Of a stretch of 64,000 nucleotides of DNA, positions 44,701 to 57,100 are shown one piece after another. The notes under the pieces were generated by a model. It saw nothing but the letters and a program-made list of their open reading frames with translations. It was not told the origin of the DNA and searched no databases. Origin of the DNA: Manihot esculenta (taxonomy: Eukaryota; Streptophyta; Magnoliopsida; Malpighiales; Euphorbiaceae); NCBI RefSeq assembly GCF_001659605.2, contig NC_035164.2:1017001-1081000 (forward strand), in the 5' to 3' direction. Numbering within the stretch: the first letter of the stretch is position 1; the number at the start of each line of letters is the position of its first letter. Made by a program: the position numbers and the translations under genes.

Positions 44701-45627
44701 TTGCTTGCCTAAACGTTGCTGATCTTTTTTAACAACATGTTTCGTATTTTATTTTCAAATATAATAGCAAACATATTTTTGAAATTATTTACAAATTATT
44801 TGTCAATATTTCCACATATGTCTTTTTTGAACATTTGTTATTAATTGTTGCATACAATTTACGAGTGATAATTGATAATTTTATTAATAATTAATAATTA
44901 ATGGCGATTTGTAATTGATATATCTTGTAAATATTTAGTAAAATTATATCTAAATATTGCTATTAATATATAAATAATAAACCATATCTATTCAATATTA
45001 ATAAATTTATTATATCAAATGGTATTAATAAGATTATTCGAGTTAAATCATATTAGATAGATAATGTCTTATTAACTCAATTAAATTAAATTAATTAATT
45101 ATATCATATTGTGTACCACATATAATAAAATATTTATTTTAATATTTAAAATTTGAGATGATTATTATTTATATTAAATTCATGCGGACACTCGTGTACA
45201 AATATGACTCACGGATCCGAATTGCCACTGGCTAGAGGGTTGAATCACCTTTTTTATTTGCACTATCAAAATATTAAAGAAAAATAATAAACTCTTAGCT
45301 AAGATATTAATATTGCATTATCTCTACCAACCAATTACCTCTCCAATCAATCAAATCCTTATCCAATCAAAACTGGGATTTTTGAGGTGCCATTGATGAT
45401 GAGCAGAAAAATTTGGACCTCAAATCTTCCAGGTAACATGTGGCTAAATGAAAGTAAACAGAGAAAATAAGCAAATAAGGAGTTTAATGACAAAATTAGG
45501 CCCTCAACCCACTAATCTTAATGTGCATTAATTTAACTATTGTCAATACCAGCCTCATATCTTGTTAGATTTGACAGCTTATCAAATGCCTCCGGGCGGA
45601 AAGGGATAATCTCTAATAAAAAGAAAT
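44701..45627. other. AT-rich spacer, no gene
   Basis: Nothing coding is seen. The segment 45180-45600 is less AT-rich but has neither a reading frame nor similarity I recognise. Confidence 0.5.
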
Positions 45628-46236
45628 GGTAAATTATAATTTAGTCCCTCTAATTGAGTAAAATACAATCTTTCGTCTCTCTATTTTAAAAAATCGTTAA
45701 TTTAATTCTTCACATTTAAAAAAATTATAAAATAATTTATACCGTCAAATTTTCAGTTAACCTTCCATTTATTTTAATAAAAATGACTAAACTATCATTT
45801 TTTCATCATCCTTCTTTTTTTCCCGATCCTCTTCTTTCTTTTCTCTTCATCTTCCTCCTCCTCCTTCTCCTTCTTCTTCTTCTTTTTCTTCTTCTCCTTC
45901 TCCTTCTCCTTCTCCTTCTGTTCCCGATCCTTTCTCCTTCTCCTCCTCCTTCTGATCCTCTTATTCATTTTCTCCTCATCTTCCTCCTCGTCCTCCTCCT
46001 CCTTCTTCTTCTTCTTCTTCTTCTTCTTCTTCTTCTTCTTCTTCTTCTTCTTCTCCCGATCCTTTCTCCTCCTCCTCCTCCTTAATCTTCTTCTGTGTTG
46101 GGATGTAGTGAATACTGTTTGGTTGGATTTTTTTACTTAAAGGGTAGTTTAGTCATTTTTATTATATTATTTTTTGAAATGTGAATAATTAAATTGACAA
46201 TTTTTTAAAATAGAGAGACTAATCTATAGTTTATCC
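45628..46236. mobile_element. Foldback element carrying a pyrimidine microsatellite
   Basis: The left arm (from 45628) and right arm (to 46236) are inverted copies: for instance gtctctctattttaaaaaat at 45675 pairs with attttttaaaatagagagac at 46199, and taaaaatgactaaacta at 45779 pairs with tagtttagtcattttta at 46144. The arms extend about 150 bases on the left and 110 on the right. The centre (about 45837-46090) is a pure pyrimidine tract, so the element seems to have acquired or expanded a microsatellite between its arms. Confidence 0.7.
45837..46090. repeat. CTT/CTC pyrimidine microsatellite
   Basis: About 250 bases of almost uninterrupted C and T contain (CTT)n near 46003-46052 and (CTCCTT)n-like parts, with an imperfect internal duplication of cccgatcctttctcct. 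The 100-codon Leu-rich open frame across it is an artefact of the repeat. Such a tract can form triplex DNA and should be highly variable in length. Confidence 0.9.
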
Positions 46237-47119
46237 TAAAAAAAAAAAGATTTTAAAAATTTTCAGTATATTATTTTTTGAAATAGCTTGATATAGCTCT
46301 AAATTTATCAAGTATAAATTAATTTTTAAATTAAATTTTATGAAGTTCAATTATAAGATTTCAAGTTAATTTTTTATTATATTATATTATATTATGTTAT
46401 GTTACTAGTGCATGTTAGATGATGGGACTTGACCTCCATTATGGACTGAAATGTGCAACTTCCTCTCTCATAAGAGTCTTGATTCAGATTTGATTGTTCT
46501 CAACACCTACCTTTTTTTTTATTTATTTATTTGAAAAGAACAGAATGAGTTTACTTTTATCAAAAGAGAAAATCTCTTGAAGAGGTTATCACTATTGGTA
46601 TTCATGCCAAAAAAACGTTTTATTCTGGCCAAAACCACATGGACTTGTAAAGGAGTTGCACCCAATGTCTCCCCAACCGGTTTTCATCCTGGGTTTAAAA
46701 ATTAAAAAAAATAAAATCTGTATTTTTAAATTTACTCGGATATATTTATCATCAAACTAAAATTCTGAATTCTCTGTCTTTAGATTTTATTAAGTTCAAT
46801 GATGAAATTACATATACCAAAGCTAATTATGTTGCAATTATGTTGCAATTACCTGTGATTATCAAAGCTTTTCTCTAGGCCTCCCAAGTTATTTATAGGC
46901 TTGTTAAGTAAACTCAAAATAGTAAAAGAATAATATTAATTAATTTAGCGATATAAAACAAGAAAATAACTTAATACATCTAAAAAATGAAAAGAAATTC
47001 ATAAGAAGTAAACGACTTTCTCATATTTTAAATACTAAAGATAATATAATTAATATGAGCAACAAGAGTTAAACTGTGATATAATTTACTTCGATTATTG
47101 TTGATTTGAACATGATATG

Positions 47120-48236
47120 GTTTAGGAAAATTACTTTTTTATTTCTGGTTTATTACGATAATTAACGGATTCATCTGTTTAATTTTAGAATTTAATATTT
47201 TTATTCGTGAGATTTAATTTTATTAAAATTAAAAATTTTTCTATCAAAAATATCATTAATAATAAGAAAAATAACTGAATTACAATTTCTAAAATTCAAC
47301 ACTTTAGTCCCTAAAATTTAATTCTTATAAATTTATAAATCTCTCTCAAAGAATTGAAGGAAAAAATATTTTTATTCTTAAAATATTACATAATTAATAA
47401 ATTTATCTTTTTTATTTTTTGAATTTAATACTTTAGTCCTCAAGTTTAATTTCGTCAAAATTTAAGGAAGAAAATCTTAAACTCAATTTTCATAAATAAA
47501 TAAAAATTTCAATAAATTTAAAATTTAAATTCAGTAAAGATAATAAAAATCAAAATATATAAAATTTAAATTATTAAAAATAAAAAGTTAAAATTCAATA
47601 AAAATTATTTTTTGATATCGCTCGGTTTTCATCACTGTTACTCAATAGAAATTACTTTTGTGATGCGGCTCACTGTTGATTATTGCTCGCCATTTGAAAA
47701 ATTTATTAAAATATATTTGATATTTTAAAAAGTCTACTAGTTAATTTTTCTATTAATTTTAATCGTTAAATATTATAAAAAAAAATCTAAAATACCCTAA
47801 TATGGAGGGACTAATTAATAAATTTTTTAATAATTTGAGAGACTAACTAATAAATTTTTTTAAATTATAGGGACTAAATAGTATAATATTTAATGATAAA
47901 ATTAATAGAGAAACTAATTAGTAGACTTTTTAAAATGTTAGGGACATTTTAATATATTTTTTAAAATTGAGAGATTAAGTAGCGAGTTTTTCATGCTATA
48001 AAGATTAAATAGTAATGTTTTCATTTTATTATTGATAAGAATATTTTTGAAATTATATTTATTCTTATGACAAAGTCAAAATCATCGATTTAATATAAAT
48101 TTTAGATGGAGAGACTTTGAATTTTAATAAAATTAAATTTTAAAAAATGAAAGGGTTGAGTTCTAAAAATAGAGAATAAATCCATTAATTATGTTGTATT
48201 TCAGAGACTAAAAAATAATTTTTCTTATGGTTTATT
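47120..48236. mobile_element. Nested foldback elements
   Basis: The outer arms begin near 47120 and end near 48236: aatttaattttattaaaatt near 47215 pairs with its inverse near 48123, and the flanking stretch (ttatttctggtttattacg, against its counterpart around 48200) also matches in inverted orientation. Inside, 47698-47964 forms a second inverted pair (aaaaagtctactagttaatt with its inverse around 47915). Both are degenerate. No coding sequence was found. Similar text at 1140-1340 suggests a repeated family. Confidence 0.6.
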
Positions 48237-48559
48237 ATGATAAATGATTTGGTCACATGGTTTGTTTAAATTGATGTTTGAATTTAAGATCAAATAATAG
48301 TAATGAAACATTTACATTGGTGCAGCTTTTGTAAGATTATAAATCAAAATTTGCAACACTTTATTTTTAAATCAAAACTTCAGTATTAATAAAATTTTAT
48401 TAAATTAGGAGAGATATTGAGACATTATATCTAATAGATTTTTTAGCCGAAGTATGAACAGTTAGAGTAATATTGAGACGAATCCATCTAACAGAAATAT
48501 TAGTTCTAGCGTCTAACAAAAATTTACAATTATTCAAAATCAAACCCCTGCATAAGATA

Positions 48560-49420
48560 ATTTAGCAAAAATGGTTTTCAAGTGCCTGTTTAAACCCTGC
48601 ATAAAATAATTTGACAAAAATGCTCCTCCTTCTTTCTCATCTCTCGAGTATAAATCATTAAAGTCTCCAAACAAAACCATGGAAGAGAGTTTCTACGAGA
48701 TAAAACTCGAATAAAGTTCCAAAACTGACATCGTCGTTGCGATTCCGGAAATCCATAATAACTAGTAAACCTCCATTGAATATTACCTTCCGAAATAACC
48801 GAATCAATAAAATTTGAAAAAAAGCCAACCACAGAAATAGATACATGACTCTTTCACATTAACGAAAGATCTTCTTCCAATCCTTATTTATTGACTAAGA
48901 AGCAACCATCAAAATATAAAACATTACGAAAAAATTCCATACGAGAACTAAGAGTTTTTGTTTTCATCAAAAATAAAATGTCCGGCTTGTAATTAGTAAC
49001 CAAATTCTTCAATGCATTAACTGTTTGAGGATTGCTAAGTTCTCGACAGTTCCAACACAGGATGTTCATTGCTTTCGGCTATCCCGTCCTTTGACGGGAT
49101 GAGCCGCTCCACTGTTGCCTGTCAAATTAACATTCGCAAGGTGTTGTTAGAGGCATCCTGTTGAAAGGAATGAAAACCTGTAACAACCTGTAACCGAAAC
49201 ATATATTTTTTTTTTCCTCTAATTCCATACTAGATACCCCTCTAAATGATGCCATAAATCTGCTAAAGAGGTTTGCATATTCTGAAAATTTATTGGATTG
49301 TATGTGAGAAATATCCCCACCATATAAAAATTACAAGTGACGATTATAATATCTCTGAATTTCTTAATAGGGACAATAATATATTCTTTTTCATTGATAG
49401 TCAACAGATGCAGATCGTTT
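48560..49420 (-). pseudogene. LINE fragment: ORF1-like piece and endonuclease start, broken
   Basis: Read on the minus strand, 49404-49219 encodes a piece like the DUF4283/gag-like ORF1 of plant LINEs (core FLTYNPINFQNMQ then SLADLWHHLEG). About 150 bases later, 49069-48884 encodes the N terminus of the apurinic endonuclease domain, starting MNILCWNCRELSNPQTV with KPDILFLMKTKT. Further endonuclease-like text in shifted frames runs to about 48590 (VGFFSNFIDSVISEGN...WRFTSYYGFPE). Stops and frameshifts separate the pieces, most of ORF1 is missing between the first two, and reverse transcriptase is absent. It is a dead, internally deleted and truncated L1-type element. Confidence 0.75.
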
Positions 49421-50600
49421 TCTATAAAAAAAGGAAAAAAATAAGTTAGATTTAAAAAAAAAAAATGCGAGAGTATCGAGTTACAAAGAGATTACAAATA
49501 AAATTTGCATCGAAAATTTTTAAGTTCGGATGAGAAATCTTTGGCAACACTTAAAAAGTGATAAAAATTGAGGAGAAAATAATCTAAAAATTAATTAATA
49601 AATATCCAGAATAAACATAGCATAGTAGTCTATTTATAGACTTTGAAATAATCAAAGAATTGTTCTAGAAGTAATAATTGAATCCTATTTAAATAAAATA
49701 ATTTAATATTATTTAAACTAGAAAAATGCAACATAACCTAATTAGGAAACATTAAATTAGTAGAATACAAATAGAACTAATATATTTGTTGCCCAATTAA
49801 ATGTCACATGCCAAAGAAGTAATATGTCTGAATATTACATATCCAATTAAATGTCACATGCCAATTAAATCTCATAGAATCTTGTCTTCTAACTTTAGGG
49901 TGCGAGTCTTAATAAATAGTTGAGATTTAAAATATTTCAATTTTATTATTTTTTTTATTGAAATCGATTATCGAATATTATCCGATTAGATTTTTATTAT
50001 CAAACTATATTTTCAATTGTGAAATACATGACTTACTTTACGTGGTTATTGTGTTATATTACTAAATAGATTAGAATTACTAAAAATATTAAAAAAAGTT
50101 ATAACATTTTATTGATCAGTAATTTAATGATCAATATTTCAAATGATTAGTAAATAGTCGATAAATTTATTTTATTGACTACTTTTTCATAATTTAATTA
50201 ATAAATTTCATAAGTTTTCAACTTAATCAAACATTGCTTTTTAATTTGTAATTAACCCATTAACCATTATTCAAATAGAATTATACCAAGTCCATATAGC
50301 AAAATGAAATTATAAAAAAGCATCAATATTTTGGTCTGCAATAATTTTAAAGATAGTGTATTAAAATATATAAAATTAAATGAGTTGATATATTGTTTAA
50401 ATTGTAATAATTAAATTTATAACAAATTTAATGTCTAATTTTTCTAGAATTCACGATTCAACTTTTTAATTCCTTTATTTGACGTGATAAAGTCAGGTAA
50501 GAATTTAATTATTTTTAATTAAATTATATTTTTGTGAAATTTTTAATTTTAAACGAGAAAATAGAATTCCTTTTATAAGAAATAACCACTATCTAATTTC
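49421..50600. other. AT-rich spacer with a short internal repeat
   Basis: No gene seen. The phrase ccaattaaatgtcacatgcca recurs with small changes around 49794 and 49841, a short local duplication. The remainder is AT-rich. Confidence 0.5.
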
Positions 50601-50758
50601 TATATAAAGGCTATTTCCTTTATAATCAGTAACACTTCCTAAATAAAGGAGTGGCGAAGGGTGAAGGGAAGATTGACACTAGAATGGAGGTGAAGAAGAC
50701 TTGCAAGAACAAGTCTTCTTTAGCAGTTGCCGAACAAACAGACCTAATGATAAAATGA
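50601..50758 (+). other. Possible small transcription unit with 24-codon ORF and hairpin
   Basis: A TATA-like tatataaagg (50601) lies about 80 bases before an ATG at 50684 that opens a 24-codon frame ending with TGA at 50756-50758 (starts MEVKKTCKNKSS). Within it, aagaagacttg and caagtcttctt form a perfect 11-base stem with a six-base loop. The segment has more balanced composition than its surroundings. I do not recognise the peptide. It could be the first exon of a lost gene, a short peptide gene, or chance. Confidence 0.25.
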
Positions 50759-50759
50759 T

Positions 50760-51905
50760 AAGCCTACACAGAATCCAAACCCAGCAAAATTGCTTTTTCT
50801 TTCGTCAATTTAAAAAAAAAAAAAAAAATCTTATAGCAAGAATTGAAAGATTCATATGTTCCAAAAGAAAATAATCCACATTTCATTTAAAATATGCCAC
50901 ATCATCCACTTCCATTGGAAAAATTAGGACAAATGAACATTTGCATTGTCATTCTCTAACAGATAGTTGCACTAATGGGGCCAAGCTTAACTTTTAAAGG
51001 AACAAAGCAAATTTAGAATGCAGAATAGTTTAATTATATATATCATTTAATCTCTATACATTTAAATATTTGTACTATTTATTTTTTTTGACCTAAAGTA
51101 AAATAAGTTTACTAATAGTTACCGAAATAAATGAACTAAATAATTTAATTTTATAAAATAATTAATACTTTAATTGAGTGATTTTTATAAAGATGAGAAT
51201 TAATAAAATTTCTAATAATAATTCTCTTATAAATAGAGTTTCAATATCAATACAATTTTAAAGCATCATTCTAATCCATATCTCTTTCTTTTCTTTTCTT
51301 TTTTTTTATTTATAAATTTTATATTTAATTTTTGAGATTTTAATTTCATATATTCTGCTTAATATAAAATAAATTATTCACTCCATTTCAAAAAAAAATA
51401 TTGATTAATTATTTAATTTATTTACTTAATATATATAGATATTTTCATAATAGTTGAAATTAATATATTAAACACTTGAAATTATAAAAAATTATGATAA
51501 TTAAATACAAATTAACCTTTTATTAAATACAAATTAACCATTTATTTGAAAAATATTAAATTGATCATCTCTAAATTTTCTGATAGTATTCTAAATTTTT
51601 ATGTATTGATAAAATTAAATAATAATAATTTTACTATTTCATAAAAATTTAGAGCAAAATTAAAGCCACTTTTTAGTATAAATAAAAAATAAATTTAATA
51701 GTTCACGGTTATATTTTAAATTTAAAAATTTTTAAATATAAATTAAAATATTAAAATTAAATAATATTTTTTAATAGATAATAGTTTAGAAAACTTGAAA
51801 TAAAAAATTTTAAAATTTTATCTTTAATATTTAATATGAGCAAATTAATTTAACTTGTAAAATTTTATACATATGAATTTTTTTTTATTTTTCTATTAGA
51901 AATTA
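50760..51905. other. AT-rich spacer, no gene
   Basis: Only low-complexity AT-rich DNA with poly-A and poly-T runs is visible. No supported gene or complete repeat. Confidence 0.5.
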
Positions 51906-51989
51906 AATTTTACCTGATAAATAATTTTTATGAATTAAGTGAAATTAAAATTTTAAAAAAATAAAATTGAATCCACCTTACTTAAATTT

Positions 51990-53016
51990 CTGCATTTGTC
52001 ACGGGAGATGAGCACCTCTAGAATTTCACAACTTCTTTCCTCAACAACTCATTCTTGGAATCTATCGACTTTAAATGTTGTTTTTGAGCCGAATGACATT
52101 AAACATATTCTGGCTATTCCTCTTAGTCTGTCTGATCGGGAAGACCGCTTCGTTTGGCATTTGAGAGGAGTGGCCTTTATTCCATTAGATCTGGCTATAG
52201 GATTGCAAGAAGCATGAAAAAGCAACAAAATGGCCTTTCATTAGGAGATCCAGGTCCAAGTTTCATGGCTCACAATACCATGTTTTGGAAGCTGAACCTT
52301 CCTAATACGATAAGCATCTTCCTTTGGCTTTTTTGTCTAGAGAAGTTACCCTACAGGTCGGCTCTTCATGAGCGTATCCCCCCATATCAACCTGGAGTTT
52401 TGTTTTTATGGTGAGCGTGAGACTACTGATCATATCTTCTTTGCTTGCCCATATGCTGTAGAGAGTTGGTTGCATTCCCCTCTTAGACTTTGATCCTCTC
52501 TTTTGCATAGCATGAAGATGATAGATAAATGGTTTGAAGTGTGCTCTATTCTCTCCCAGACCCCAGATGGATGAAATCTCATTCAATTGTTTGGTTTTCT
52601 GCTGTGGTTTATTTAGAAAGACATGAATGATTTTATCTTCAACTAGCGAAGGAAACGTTTTCATGTATTATTGATTTGGAATCCTATGCTCAAGAGGACT
52701 TCAGGAAGGCCTGGTTGCAGTTTTCTCCTTCTCCTAGCCATCCTGTCACCCATGCTGTTATTTGGCAACTGTCTCCGACTGGTTGTTTAAGCTCAATGTG
52801 AATGCTGCTACAGATATTAAATCAAATTGTGGTTCTACAACTGTGGCTGCTCGGATTCATCATGGTAAAGTTCTGGATTGGTGCTGTCATTTATAGACAT
52901 CCATTACGGATCTCTTACTTCTGAAAAGCATCGAATACTAGGAGGTAATATTGTTGGCAAAGAGCATAATCCCCTTTCATTTCCTTTAAAAAATTTTCTA
53001 CCTTAAAAAAAAAAAA
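51990..53016 (+). pseudogene. LINE 3' end, copy A: zf-RVT and RNase H-like remnants
   Basis: Plus-strand frames read through the C-terminal part of a plant L1-type ORF2. The zinc-finger-like zf-RVT segment shows DRFVWHLRG, MFWKLNLPNTISIFLW, then a Cys-His cluster region (DHIFFACPYAVESW) in a shifted frame. It is followed by a remnant of the RNase H-like tail near 52790-52880 and an A-run at 53005-53016 marking the retroposon 3' end. Several frameshifts and stops are present and all upstream parts are missing, as in a 5'-truncated insertion. A near-identical copy lies at 60443-61413. Confidence 0.75.
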
Positions 53017-53797
53017 GGATTTGCAGAAGAGTCAAATCAATGGGCCAAAGTAGAATAAAATCATGAAGTTGTTTCTCATGGATAGAGTGGGCTAGGGTTT
53101 TTTTTAAAGGGCCTTTGATTGAGATGGGGTTATTATTCTTATAAATGTTGAATCTATTATTCACTAGTCAGTAATTTTATATTTAATAAAAAAATAAAAA
53201 ATTAATATAATTTTTTAATAATATAAAATAATTAGAGTTTAATATCTAAAGCATATAAATTTAAGACTCAAAGCAGTTCATTACTTTACTTGTCCATATT
53301 CTTTGAATTATTGATTTGATTATCAAAATAATTGTTAATAAGACAGCCACCTCATTTTTTCTACTTATAAATTACTGATGATTAAAGAGTTAAAAGAGAT
53401 TTGAGTACAGTACATTGGGGCGGAGGGAAGGTACGGCAAGGGAGGCACGTGCCGTACCGGCGACCGGAAAATGCTTTGAAGGGGATGAAAGTGCCGCAGC
53501 GGCCGGTGCCCTATCAAAGGGAAGCTCCTGGTTCCGCCATTAACAGTACAACTAATAAACTTTAATTCAGTGAATTAGCTGATTTTTCAGTGATATTTGA
53601 ATTATTTTATAATTTTAAAATTATATTTTGATTTTCAATTTTCAATTAAAATTAAATTAAAAAAAAAATTCATATTGCATGCACACCATCTTTAGATTAG
53701 TGTCCTGTGAGGCCTCGCAGACACTTTTGTCTATTATTTCTTTACAACATTTTTCAAGATGAAGTTGCTAAGGTAAAATCAAATCATTGTTAATTAT

Positions 53798-54067
53798 TGT
53801 TGGAAAGAATCCTCTGCCATGATTGTAAATCAATCAGTTGTTGGAAAGAATCCTATGCCATGATTGTAAATCAATCAGTGATCCTCTGTCATGATTGTAA
53901 ATCAGTCAGTGATCAAATCTTACCATATTTAGCATAGCACGATTCTAGGACATAATTGAGGGCTCAATCAAAGGTCTAATTGTTCATATCATGTACTATA
54001 TAAACTCTGTAACTTACTACACAAGAGGTCAGAAAATAAAAACAGTTTTCTTCCTATAATCTCAAGA
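53798..54067 (+). repeat. Copia 5' LTR with internal triplication
   Basis: The LTR starts TGTTGGAAAG and ends CTCAAGA, so its 3' end departs from the usual CA. It contains a 41-base unit at 53798-53838 repeated at 53839-53879 and, partly, at 53880-53910. The TATA box is tatataa near 53997-54003, with an AATAAA-type signal near 54037. It matches the 3' LTR almost perfectly. Confidence 0.93.
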
Positions 54068-54079
54068 TGGTATCAAAGC
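54068..54079 (+). other. Copia primer binding site (initiator tRNA-Met type)
   Basis: tggtatcaaagc immediately follows the LTR and is one base from the TGGTATCAGAGC consensus complementary to the 3' end of initiator tRNA-Met, the standard Copia primer. Confidence 0.85.
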
Positions 54080-54163
54080 AGGTTTCGGTCTAAAAATATA
54101 GCCATCCTGCAATAATCCTTTACCAGATACCCTTCCCAACTTCTTTCTCTCACCGAAACAACA

Positions 54164-57100
54164 ATGGCCGACCTCCCCAGCCCGGTTGACCAATCCCAGG
54201 CAATAATTGATCCAATAGCAGACCTGTCACAAAAACTATTCCAGTTAATTCAGAATAGCCAAGATGGAAATCAGAAATCAGTGAACCAATTCACTCTTAA
54301 TTCAGCACAGCCACCGTCCGACATAAAATTGAATGATTCCAATTATGTTGTATGGGCAAAGATGATGGAGATGTTTATCACGGCACTACAAGGAGCCGCG
54401 AAAGGAGGAGGCACGGGTGTCCCTTATGATCGGAAAGGAGGTATTTTAGGGTTAGAAAGGAGGGCAAATGACCTTTCTACCCCTGTCTCTTTAAATAAAT
54501 CTAAATGTGCCTCTGCTTGTTTTAATTCTAACAAGGTACAAAATAATAGTGGGTGGATATTTGATTCAGGAGCCACAGACACTATGACTAATGATTCTTC
54601 AGATTTTGTTGTGTCAGCCCCACCCTCAAAATCCAATATTCTAAACGCTACCGGTGGCTCTTTCCCGGTCATCGGTGGTGGTACCGTTTCTATAACCCCC
54701 ACTTTAAATGTCTCCAACAGCCTCTATGTACCTTCCTTATCTTGCAAATTACTCTCTATCAGTCAGATCACCAAACAGTTAAATTGCAGAGTACTCATGT
54801 ATCCTCATTTTTGTGTTTTGCAGGATATTCATACGGGCACGGTACTGGGCCGTGGTACTGAGAAAGATGGACTGTACTATGTGGAGGAGATCTCAAGTAC
54901 TGGGTCAGCTCATTTAGCTCAAGGGTCCTCAACCCGACAGTTATGGCTCTGGCACCGGCGCTACGGCCATCCCTCAAGTGATTATCTTCATACTTTGTTT
55001 CCTGAGTTTAAATCCATTGACATTCCAGTTTGTTCTTCATGTGTGCTTGCTAAGAGTCATAAGAGTACTTATCATATATCCACAAATAAATCTGATACTC
55101 CCTTCTCAATAATACACTCTGATGTATGGGGGCCTGCCCCGGAAAATGTCTCCCCTAATTATAGATACTTTGTGACTTTTATTGATGATTGCACTCGTGT
55201 TACTTGGGTTTACCTGTTAAGACAAAAAAGTGAAGTGGCTGAGAAATTCTGTGATTTTTTCCGCATGATTAAAACCCAATTTCACAAGACCATTCAAGTC
55301 CTCCGATCTGACAATGGGGGGGAATTTGTCAATAACCATCTCCAAACCTTTTTCCGGGATAATGGGATCCTTCACCAAACTACTTGTCCTTATACACCAC
55401 AGCAAAATGGGGTTGCTGAAAGGAAAAATCGACATATCCTTGAGATTGCCCAAGCCCTATTGTTTGAAGCCCAAGTTCCTCCTAAGTTTTGGTCTGAAGC
55501 AGTTGCCACATCCATTTACCTCATCAATCGACTTCCGTCTCGCGTCCTTCATTTCCAATCTCCCTTGCATACCTTGTCCTCTCATCACACCATCCCTTCC
55601 TTTCTCAACCTTCCACCTAAAATCTTTGGCTGTACAGTTTATGTTCACATTCCTAAAACACACCGCACTAAACTTGATCCATGTGCTCTTAAGTGTGTTT
55701 TCTTTGGTTATGGTGTCCATAAAAAGGGCTATCGGTGTTTTGACCCAATCTCTAAACGGCTCTTCACTACCATGGACTGCACTTTTCTGGAAGAGGAATA
55801 TTTTTTTCCCTCGCCAACTAGCAGTGAGGGGGAGACAACTGTACAATCACCACCACTGCCAAATTGGCTTAGTCAGGAGGGGCCAGAACTTGATCATTCT
55901 TCTCTTCCTGAGTCTACACCAGAACTGGGAGACACTGACCATCTAGTACAGTCCTCGGTCTCAACGTCACAACCAGAACCTGACACCGTAGAATATCCTG
56001 AGGAACACACAACTGAGGTATGTGAATCTGAACTTTCCCCTGGTTCTAATAACCTTACTACTGAACCCATTTCCCTTGAGGTTTCTGAAACAGGCCAATA
56101 TGTCCTACCCCCTCGGAATAATAGAGGAATTCCACCCAGGAGATATGATCCAGAATTCGAGGCAGCCAGGTCCAGATACCCTGTGGCAAATGTTACCAGA
56201 GGAGAAAGACTATCACCTCAGTTGGTCAACCTACAGAAAAACATTTGCTCAGAATGGATACCAAAGGATGCCACAGAGGCCCAGAAGGACAAAAGATGGG
56301 TTGAGGCGATGGAGACCGAGATGGATGCCCTGGAGAAAAACAAGACCTGGGAAAAATGCTGGCTACCCAAGGGAAAACGACCAGTGGGATGCAAATGGGT
56401 GTTTACCATAAAGTATAAGTCAGACGGAACGGTGGACAGATATAAAGCTAGACTTGTAGCAAAAGGATATACTCAGACTTATGGAGTTGACTATTCTGAA
56501 ACATTCTCTCCAGTAGCAAAAATTGATACAATACGGGTCCTATTCTCTCTAGCTGCAAACCTAGACTGGCCACTTCACCAATTTGATGTGAAAAATGCTT
56601 TCTTACATGGTGATCTGGAGGAGGAAGTATACATGGATGCTCCACCAGGGTTCATGAGTGGATATAGAAGGGGAGAAGTGTGTCGATTGAGGCGAGCCTT
56701 GTATGGGTTGAAACAGTCACCCAGAGCATGGTTTGGGAGATTTACTCAAGCAATGAAGAAAAATGGATATCGACAGAGTAACTCCGATCACACTCTATTC
56801 TTGAAGAGGCAAGGAAGGAAGATCACGTGTTTGATTATATACGTGGATGACATGATTATAACTGGAGATGATGTGGACGAAATCAAACAACTGAGGGACA
56901 ACTTATTCCAAGAATTTGAGATGAAAGACCTGGGGATGCTAAAATATTTTCTTGGAATCGAAGTTCTCAGATCAAACCAGGAAATTCTAATATCACAGAG
57001 AAAGTACATTCTTGATCTGTTAACTGAAACAGGAATGATAGATTGCAAACCAGTCGATACTCCGGTAATGGTCAATCACGAGTTGAGCAAGGACTCAAAA

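Noticed and set aside
45783..46085. 100-codon Leu-rich open frame
   Set aside because: It is a translation of the CTT/CTC microsatellite, with no domain and no plausible gene structure.
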